A stretch of 17,500 nucleotides of DNA from Botryococcus braunii (taxonomy: Eukaryota > Chlorophyta > Trebouxiophyceae). A model generated the notes under the pieces. It made no database searches and was not told where the DNA came from. It saw nothing but the letters and a program-made list of their open reading frames with translations. Of the stretch, positions 9,292 to 17,500 are shown piece by piece (the first letter of the stretch is position 1; each line of letters starts with the position of its first letter). A program made the translations under genes and the position numbers. The stretch spans positions 300,886 through 318,385 of the forward strand of contig KV908401.1 of assembly GCA_002005505.1 (NCBI GenBank). Direction: 5' to 3'.

Positions 9292-9751
9292 CACTGGCAC
9301 TGCGCAGGACGAGTTTTGACCTGAAAAGGTCTGAATCGTCCTGGAAAGCTCCTAATTGTCCTGGAAAGGTCTTGATCGAATTGGAAAGGTACTGAAGGAT
9401 ACTGAAAAAGTCCCAAAGTTTTCTGGGTTATTTTGGGGGTGTCCCAAAAACATCCTAGTAACAGCACGGAAAGGGATTAGAGTAGGCTGGGACATGTTTG
9501 GGAACTCCCGGAAACATCCCCAGGCCATCGGGATGGTTTCTAGACATCCTGTAATTGTGCGGGTGAATGCTGGACAGATGCCAAGACATGTTGGAAATCC
9601 CCAGTTCATTCCCAAAACGTCTCGGGATCACCTGTGAATGCTGGAAAGATGCCGAGACATGTTGGAAATCCCCAGTTCATCCCCAAAACATCTCAGGATC
9701 ACCTGTGTACATCCTAGGAAGCAATGCAAAACATGTGATGGTCCTGCCAGT
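9292..9751 (+). mobile_element. CACTGG short TIR element, copy 1
   Basis: The body is colinear with 14091-14605 and nearly identical by eye. The left terminus is CACTGGCACTGCGCAGGACGAG, which carries an extra 7 bases compared with CACTGGCAGGACGAG in copies 2 and 3. The right terminus GTCCTGCCAGT is the reverse complement of ACTGGCAGGAC. Subterminal sequence is built of degenerate TCCTGGAAA / CAGGAC words. Internally a 71-bp tandem duplication occupies 9563-9633 and 9634-9704. No protein is encoded. CACT-initial ends with dense subterminal repeats are reminiscent of CACTA/EnSpm elements, which is inference only. Confidence 0.65.
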
Positions 9752-9817
9752 AAACTAGAGCGCATGGGGTATTCCATGGATCTTGATGATAATGTGGATG
9801 TGTCCAAGTGTGTGTGC

Positions 9818-9818
<1 letters not shown>

Positions 9819-9911
<93 letters not shown>

Positions 9912-9939
9912 TACACACATGTACTTGTGTATAAACTCT

Positions 9940-9998
<59 letters not shown>

Positions 9999-10016
9999 AC
10001 ACACACACACACACAT

Positions 10017-10071
<55 letters not shown>
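9819..10071. repeat. (CA)n microsatellite in three blocks
   Basis: Pure CA from 9819 to about 9906, then about 35 bp of unique sequence containing TGTACTTGTGTATAAACTCTG, then CA to 10071 with one CCCA and one TTAA interruption. A GTGTGTG word just before 9819 can fold back on the repeat. Confidence 0.95.
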
Positions 10072-10074
<3 letters not shown>

Positions 10075-10199
10075 TTACATACATCCATGCTGTTATATGT
10101 TTAGATCTCAGGGAGAAAGACAGTTGAAGGTGCTGGTGACACATGCATGCTTTCATCCAGGTGTTTTTTACAAGTGCAGCATTTGAGGTATCCACTACC

Positions 10200-11014
10200 T
10201 CACCCCTCCTAACTGCTGGTCTACCATAAAAATAATTTGAAAACCAGAAACCTAGATTAGTCTCCAGCATTTTTCCTAGGCCTCTTTCGCCCTGTATTGT
10301 CATTTCTTGGTTTGTCCTTTGAGGTCCACCCCATGGCCACCTTCAAGGCCCGCGCCTTCTTGTAAATATGGTCATTGCTGAACCTAGGCATGATGAAAGA
10401 TACTTGCATCTGGGCTCTAGCATGCATGATGCTGTAAAGGGCTTCAATCATCCCTCCAGCCCACATTCCCATCACTCCACGTTCCTCATACGAGGACTCC
10501 TCCAGATCTGTCGCAAACATATTCTGAACTGCCGCCTCGTAGATTGCATTCAAGCCAGGACCAAGCTTGATGGTCCCCTGAAAGAACTCCCTCATCTCAT
10601 CAGTCTCTGACAGCCGCAACATTGTGGCATAACTGGAGAGAGCCTTCCGGCCTGGCTGCCTCGTCCCCTGTGCTGTTGAGAGACAGGCAAAAAGTGTTGT
10701 TGACCACGGCATGCACGTGAAGCGGGGGAATGTGGGCGTGTTGCCCTTTGCCCAACACAACGAACCGCACCCCCTGCACACGCAATACTGCGTTCTTGAA
10801 CGCCTCCCAATGGTCCCTTGATATGCAGCCACCGGTACTGGAATACGTGGGGATATCTATACCCTGTGCAGCAGCAACCACGTTTCCGTGGCTGGAATAA
10901 TGCCATCCAATAGCCATATATTTTCACAAGGGACACTTTTATCTGTACAACACTCCCCCCATTACCCAAAGGTGTCAGAGCAAGTGTCATTAGGAAAAAA
11001 ATACATAGAGACAT
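10200..11014 (-). CDS. 3' coding part of an unrecognised gene (possibly frameshifted)
   Basis: The protein-like stretches in minus-strand order are: PNDTCSDTFG (near 10990), then in the same frame after a TAA at 10962-10964, WGECCTDKSVPCENIWLLDG. Next, in another frame, come SSHGNVVAAAQGIDIPTYSS, SRDHWEAFKNAVLRVQG and HIPPLHVHAVVNN (to about 10690). Back in the first frame follow ALSSYATMLRLSETDEMREF, LGPGLNAIYEAAVQNMF, GVMGMWAGGMIEALYSIMHA and a basic tail with GRKRPRKNAGD. A TAA follows at 10257-10259; if that codon is sense, the frame closes at TGA 10200-10202. The two frame changes (near 10880 and 10680) may be compensating indels, or the second may be an intron, since CTGTCTCTCAACAG looks like a 3' splice site. 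The frame is soluble-looking, with no membrane segment. Function unknown. Confidence 0.45.
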
Positions 11015-11088
11015 GTAGACAAGCTAGTGTAGTGAAGACAAATATATGGAGAGACAGAGAGGGGGGTGAGTAACATAAAGGAGGGAGA

Positions 11089-11879
<791 letters not shown>

Positions 11880-11886
11880 CAGCCTA

Positions 11887-11985
11887 CACACACACACAAT
11901 CCCACACACACATAAACACATAGTGACACCCATACACACACACACACACACACACACACAGCCACCCATACACCCACACCACACA

Positions 11986-12043
<58 letters not shown>

Positions 12044-12049
12044 ACACAT
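11887..12049. repeat. (CA)n microsatellite, interrupted
   Basis: A CA repeat with short breaks (AATCCC, TAAACACATAGTGACACC, GCCACCCATACACCC, ACC). It becomes pure from about 12000 to 12040. It follows the minisatellite directly. Confidence 0.95.
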
Positions 12050-12057
12050 AAGCACAC

Positions 12058-13123
12058 CATCCCCCACCCATTGGGGACCTGACATTCCCATTATATCTCC
12101 TTGAATGCACAGAATGTTATGTTAAGTGCATTGTGTGCTGCTGAAAATTTTGAATGCCTAGGTACACTAAATACTGTTTCAGACTTCATGAATAGGACAC
12201 CTACCTCCTTGATGCCGCCAATTACAAAGATCGTCGATGGCATTGGCAATGGAGCATCAATGTGGAACAAGGTGGATGATCCTTTGCTCCCTGCGACGAT
12301 ATCTTGCATTGTGCCTGTTCCACAACACCCTCATTATATGGTTACCCTTGTGTGTTGTGTAGGATACAACTAAACATCAGTAAAGGGGCGGCACCTTGTG
12401 TCACTTGCGCTTTTACGACTTCGTTGTTTAATACGTGTGGCTGGACCAACACCCCATTACGAAAAATGTGGCCCACTTCTTTCTTGAGTACGTCGACTGG
12501 AATGTTTCCTGTCTGCCATATTTGTGGCTCCCGTACATCCTGTACATGCGCACATAATGTCTTAAATACGGGCATGGTAATGCTTATCCAATACTTAGGG
12601 CCTTCCCTTCGTTTTCAGTGTATTTAGATTCCTTTAAACGCATTTTCTACACTACCTTGACTGGCCATCCAATAAACAAAACCATGCTGAAACCCCTCAC
12701 CTTCATTTCCCTCAGAGCTTTCTTCAAAGGCATTACATCCGTCTGCGGCGCATGAGCACACGGAATCACCCGCCCCCTTTCTCCTTGTGCATTGCTACAA
12801 GCTGATGTGCATGTTCCCACTGTCTGCCATTTCCTAACCTTGACATACTGATCCTGGTCGTACAAAAGGTCCTCTAATGCCTCTGTTTTGGCTTCTACGC
12901 ATTCATTTCCCAACATGGACGCATATTGCTGCGACGCTGTTGGGCGATCTCGATCTAACATGCATACAAATGGCAATATACGGTAGACGTTAAATTACCG
13001 TCCGGTCTGGATAACGTCACGAGAATATGTATTAAAAATAGGATTAACCTGAAATCCCATGGTTTGCCTTACCGCATACCCTGCAGTCAAGGTAGTGTGC
13101 GTAGACGAGAACTGTACGGGCAT
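12058..13123 (-). CDS. 5' coding part of an unrecognised gene
   Basis: It starts with ATG at 13123-13121 (MPVQFSSTHTTLTAGYAVRQ), 8 bases from the poly-C satellite. The same frame passes a TAA at 12995-12997 into CMLDRDRPTASQQYASMLGN, EALEDLLYDQDQYVKVRKW and MKVRGFSMVLFIGWPVK, to a TAG at 12647. Then in other frames follow YWISITMPVFKTLCAHVQDV, GNIPVDVLKKEVGHIFRNGV, then STLFHIDAPLPMPSTIFVIG and FMKSETVFSVPRHSKF, to TAA 12091. Two introns with matching phase (12594-12655 and 12315-12394) would join the last three blocks. A canonical GCG|GTAAGG donor near 13064 gives an alternative to reading TAA 12995. No known domain is recognised. The composition is convincing as protein; the exon model is tentative. 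Confidence 0.45.
12315..12394 (-). other. Candidate 80-nt intron
   Basis: The donor is ACACAAG|GTGCCG and the acceptor GGAACAG|GCACAATG, both in phase 1, joining VVKAQVTQ to GTMQDIVAGS. A CTGAT word inside could serve as a branch site. A rival 5' site, CAAGG|GTAACC near 12343, pairs in phase 2 with GCAGGGAG|C downstream, so the exact intron is uncertain. Confidence 0.35.
12594..12655 (-). other. Candidate 62-nt intron
   Basis: In minus orientation the donor is GTCAAG|GTAGTG and the acceptor GCCCTAAG|TATTGG. Both edges are at codon boundaries (phase 0), and removal joins FIGWPVK to YWISITMPVF. An alternative stronger donor ATGAAG|GTGAGG lies 39 bases upstream in the same phase. Under a code with UAR as sense, part of this segment would instead be translated. 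Confidence 0.4.
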
Positions 13124-13130
13124 CTTGGAA

Positions 13131-13856
13131 CCGTAAGATTGTACCCACCCCCCCCCCCCCCCCACTAGGTATTCTCGAGAAAAAAGCCGGAAGATTGTAC
13201 CACCCCCCCCCCCCCCACTCGGTGTTCGCGAGAAAAAAAGCCGTAAGGTTGTACCACACCCCCCCCCCCCCCCCCAACTCGGTATTCGCGAGAAAAAAGG
13301 CCGCAAGGTTGTACCACACCCCCCCCCCCCCCACTAGGTATTCTCGAGGAAAAAAAGCCGTAAGGTTAACCGCAACGTTGTACCACCCCCCCCCCCCCCC
13401 ACTCGGTATTCGCGAGAAAAAAACCGTAAGGTTGGACCACCCCCCCCCCCCCCCCAACAAGGGAAACTCGAGGAAAGAAGCCGTAAGGTTGTACCAGCCC
13501 CCCCCCCCCCCCACTCGGTATTCGCGAGAAAAATAGCCGTAAGGTTGTACCACGCCCCCCCCCCCCCCACTTAGTATTCTCGAGGAAAAAAAGCCGTAAG
13601 GTTGTACCACGCCCCCCCCCCCCCCCACTTAGTATTCTCGAGGAAAAAAGCTGTAAGGTTGTACCACCCCCCCCCCCCCCCAACTCGGCATTTGCGAGAA
13701 AAAAAGCCGTAAGGTTGTACCACCCCCCCCCACCCCCTCACTAGGGATTCTCGAGGAAAAAAGCTGTAAGGTTGTACCCCCCCCCCCCCCCCACTCGGTA
13801 TTCGCGAGAAAAAAAGCCGTAAGGTTGTACCACCCCCCCCCCCACCCCCGGGGCAT
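13131..13856. repeat. Poly-C satellite, 13 units of about 57 bp
   Basis: Units begin GCCGTAAGGTTGTACCAC, continue with a run of about 9-18 C, then a 15-base tail and A5-7. Starts are near 13131, 13187, 13241, 13301, 13358, 13423, 13480, 13535, 13592, 13649, 13706, 13763 and 13818. Tails fall into two classes: ACTCGGTATTCGCGAGAAA (units 2, 3, 5, 7, 10, 12) and ACTAGGTATTCTCGAGGAAA or ACTTAG-type (1, 4, 8, 9, 11; 6 is diverged). Unit 5 has a 10-bp insertion. On the minus strand every unit has a G-run, so quadruplexes are likely. The array ends 8 bases from the apparent ATG of the minus-strand gene. Confidence 0.95.
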
Positions 13857-14090
13857 TCTGTTACCGACAGCAGATCACCGGTACCGTGGTGCCAGTCCCC
13901 CAGCCCTCCCCGTTCCCCCCAAAAAATACAAGCGGTACGTATCGATATACAAACATAGAAATTTGAATACTTATGTCTCGCAAATACATGTTAACAAATT
14001 GACACCTTCACATCTTTCTTCACATTTATATTGATGCATAATAGCAAAGGTGAATGCTTTGTCGAATATGTTTCACGAAATGCCGTCCAT
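13857..14090. other. Spacer, no feature seen
   Basis: AT-rich unique sequence between the poly-C satellite and short TIR element copy 2. It has a GGTACCGTGGTGCC semi-palindrome near 13879 and nothing else I can support. Confidence 0.5.
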
Positions 14091-14605
14091 CACTGGCAGG
14101 ACGAGTTTTGACCTGAAAAGGTCTGAATCGTCCTAGAAAGCTCCTTATTGTCCTGGAAAAGTCTTGATCGAATTGGAAAGGTACTGAAGGACACTGAAAA
14201 AGTCCCAAAGTTTTCTGGGTTATTTTGGGGGTGTCCCAAAAACATCCTAGTAAAAGCACGGAAAGGGATTAGAGTAGGCTGGGACATGTTTGGGAACTCC
14301 CGGAAACATCCCCAGGCCATCGCGATCGGGATGGTTTCCAGACATCCTGTATACTGGGGATTTCCAACATGTCTTGGCATCTGTCCAGCATTCACCCGCG
14401 CATTTACGTAAATGCACGGGTGAATGCTGGACAGATGCCAAGACATGTTGGAAATCCCCAGTTCATTCCCAAAACGTCTCGGGATCACCTGTGAATGCTG
14501 GAAAGATGCCAAGACATGTTGGAAATCCCCATTTCATCCCAAACATCTCAGGATCACCTGTGTACATCCTAGGAAGCAATGCAAAACATGTGATGGTCCT
14601 GCCAG
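14091..14605 (+). mobile_element. CACTGG short TIR element, copy 2 (with palindromic insertion)
   Basis: The left end is CACTGGCAGGACGAGTTTTG and the right end GTCCTGCCAG, so the 10-bp TIRs CTGGCAGGAC / GTCCTGCCAG are perfect. It is nearly identical to copy 1, with a CATCGCGATCGGG expansion near 14316 and an extra inverted segment that makes the palindrome at 14354-14461. The right end runs directly into the CT microsatellite. It lies in what is probably an intron of the plus-strand gene beginning at 14933. No protein is encoded. Confidence 0.7.
14354..14461. repeat. 108-bp spacer-less palindrome
   Basis: The left arm 14354-14407 and right arm 14408-14461 are 54 bases each. They are reverse complements at 53 of 54 positions (the one mismatch is in GCGCGGG versus GCACGGG), centred on TTTAC|GTAAA. 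In copy 1 only the right-arm sequence is present, at 9560-9616. Confidence 0.95.
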
Positions 14606-14606
14606 G

Positions 14607-15673
<1,067 letters not shown>

Positions 15674-16170
15674 ACTTATCCCAGAAACATCCTGAAAATG
15701 ATACAAGGACATCACGAAAGTATCCTAGGATCTTCTCCTTAAGACCTCTCGGGATGTCCTGGACACGTCCTGAAAATATCTGGAAACTGTCCCAGGTATC
15801 GTCTCGTCAGGACCTCTCGGGATGTCCTGGACACGTCCCGAAAATGTACCACGAACGTACCAGACGTCCCTCGAAGCGGGACATAGCTATCCAGGACATC
15901 CTAGAAGGTACCCAGTGCCTCTCAGATTATATTCGGGACTTTTGTTTGAAATGGTCCTGAAACCATCCCATAAACACACTGTAATGTACCTGGAAACATA
16001 CTGGGAAATGTCTTGGGATCTTTCCGGCATACTTTCAGTAACATTCCAGGTTTTTTTGGTATCATTTCAACACCTACAACATCTAGGATGTTGTTGGGAT
16101 ACTTCCAGGACAATTAGGACCTTTCCAGGACGATTCAGACCATTTCAGGTCAAAACTCGTCCTGCCAGTG

Positions 16171-16404
16171 CATGATCATACTGATCAAGCCTGTCGCGAA
16201 GGCTCGACGTCAGATTCCTTAAAAGTTGACATCTGTTGCAATGGAACTGTAGTCGTTACATTGTCAGAACACTGTCCAGTGAAACTCGTGGCTCCTGTTG
16301 GAGACACTGTTGCGCCTCCAAGCGCGTGTGGAACCACTGTTCATCCCAACAGCAATGTGAAAGACACATCGACTGATACTAAGAACGATGGTGAGAATGA
16401 ATGA
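16171..16404 (+). CDS. Possible 3'-terminal exon
   Basis: The frame contains [39 protein letters not shown] and a Asn/Thr/Asp-rich end ([15 protein letters not shown]), closing with TGA at 16402-16404. A possible acceptor is CTCGACGTCAG|ATTCC near 16212. It lies immediately beyond the inverted short element, as expected if the element sits in the last intron of the gene at 14933. The frame is short and no family is recognised. Confidence 0.3.
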   Translation, partial: HDHTDQACREGSTSDSLKVDICCNGTVVVTLSEHCPVKLVAPVGDTVAPPSACGTTVHPNSNVKDTSTDTKNDGENE

Positions 16405-16489
16405 ATGCAAAATTTGTTTGTTGCAATGTGAGGCTAAAGATGTATTTCTGCAACCGTGATGTTCTTATGTTGTACATTTACGAAAGACT

Positions 16490-16786
<297 letters not shown>

Positions 16787-16962
16787 TACATGTATTGAAT
16801 GCGGCAACGGTTACCCTTATTCCTGAAACCCAAACTACGCAGGTGCACATGATTACAGTTCGTCACCGCTCCCTCGTGTGAAAATCATGGACATAGAGGT
16901 ATCATGTGATAGGTATGTATCGGTGGTGCGTGAGTGTGCATATGTGTATGTGCGCTTGCGCG

Positions 16963-16965
<3 letters not shown>

Positions 16966-17034
<69 letters not shown>
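16966..17034. repeat. (TG)n microsatellite
   Basis: About 65 bp of pure TG, preceded by degenerate GTGTGCATATGTGTATGTGCGC (interrupted by GCGCGC). It ends at the TGA that opens the next coding-like frame. Confidence 0.95.
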
Positions 17035-17035
<1 letters not shown>

Positions 17036-17414
17036 TCTACTCGTATCCCAAAGGGCACGAAGAAACATGAACTACGCGCACACCATTACGAACATTATGC
17101 TTACGCGCACATCCTACGCGCAGGGGACGTGAGACGCGTCGCGCTGACGCGGCACCTCACTACACTTATCCACTCAAACTTTAAAAACGGTCCGCTTTAC
17201 GACTCTTTGCCTGACACTTCAACGATAACTGCTGCCTACGCTTACCAGTCGACCGGCCATTTTTCTTGAGTCTGAACCGCTTGCAATCAAGTTCACCTGT
17301 CCTCTAGGTTTCACCAAAAAGATTTATGCTTTTCAAGCTTTAAACACAAACGTCGCACGGGCGACTATGCCCAAATATCTGACACTAAGGCATTCGCGCC
17401 ATATGAATCATTGA
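17036..17414 (+). pseudogene. Coding-like remnant, one frameshift
   Basis: Frame one (17036-17269) contains HYEHYAYAHILRAGDVRRV, LTRHLTTLIHSNFKNGPLY and DSLPDTSTITAAYAYQST, then closes at TGA. The next frame continues from about 17252 with LESEPLAIKFTCPLGFTKK, IYAFQALNTNVARATMPKYL and closes at TGA 17412-17414. The switch coincides with a T5 run at 17260-17264, so a one-base indel is likely. No start codon is visible; an upstream exon could be spliced on. Family not recognised. Confidence 0.35.
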
Positions 17415-17500
17415 TATAAACTTCCAAATTACGCTTCTATCCTCACATCTCCAGGTCTTGCAAGTGACTCAACAATTCAATCAAATACGTGCCGGGTCTT

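Noticed and set aside
13044..13856. Gly-rich minus-strand and Pro-rich plus-strand frames in the poly-C satellite
   Set aside because: They are translations of the C/G runs and shift frame with run length; no constraint on length is visible.
13131..13856. CRISPR-like array
   Set aside because: Units are contiguous with no unique spacers, repeats vary, and the context is eukaryotic. It is a satellite.

Overview
The window is nuclear DNA from a repeat-dense eukaryote. It has long microsatellites, two tandem satellites, two degraded LINE retrotransposons, short TIR-type DNA elements, and coding segments whose junctions look like very short spliceosomal introns. I see no bacterial-style operons, no rRNA or tRNA genes and no CRISPR. 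The species cannot be named from sequence alone. The C-terminal layout of the plus-strand LINE (zinc knuckle, then a D-x14-D block) recalls LINEs I associate with algae and plants, which is only a weak hint of a green-lineage organism.

Layout. 1-1086: AT-rich, no gene, many GTAC sites. 1088-1978: CA and GA microsatellites. 2108-2266: two-copy 70-bp repeat and a C/G hairpin. 2349-2945 (-): degraded coding-like segment. 2980-4680 (+): 5'-truncated LINE. 5106-8272 (-): second LINE with ORF1 and ORF2 (AP endonuclease plus the start of the reverse transcriptase), cut after RT motif A. 8381-9037: hAT-like TIR element with a large internal hairpin. 9292-9751, 14091-14605 and (inverted) 15636-16170: a short-element family with CACTGGCAGGAC termini. 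10200-13123 (-): an unrecognised gene in pieces, its main intron filled with TG, an 82-bp minisatellite and CT repeats. 13131-13856: 13-unit poly-C satellite ending at that gene's apparent start. 14933-16404 (+): a second unrecognised gene with a 48-nt intron, preceded by a 326-bp CT tract and probably interrupted by the third short element. 16492-17034: TA and TG microsatellites. 17036-17414 (+): coding-like remnant.

Main observation. At several independent loci the protein-like reading frame is interrupted only by TAA or TAG and ends at TGA. The clearest cases are the two LINEs, where introns are not expected, and 15071-15511 (+), where one frame runs through five TAA/TAG codons without a TGA. 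This fits a nuclear code in which UAA and UAG encode glutamine, known in ciliates and in some ulvophycean green algae (Dasycladales, Cladophorales, Trentepohliales). Ordinary pseudogene decay plus short introns is the competing explanation and I cannot exclude it; at the 10-13 kb gene it fits as well.
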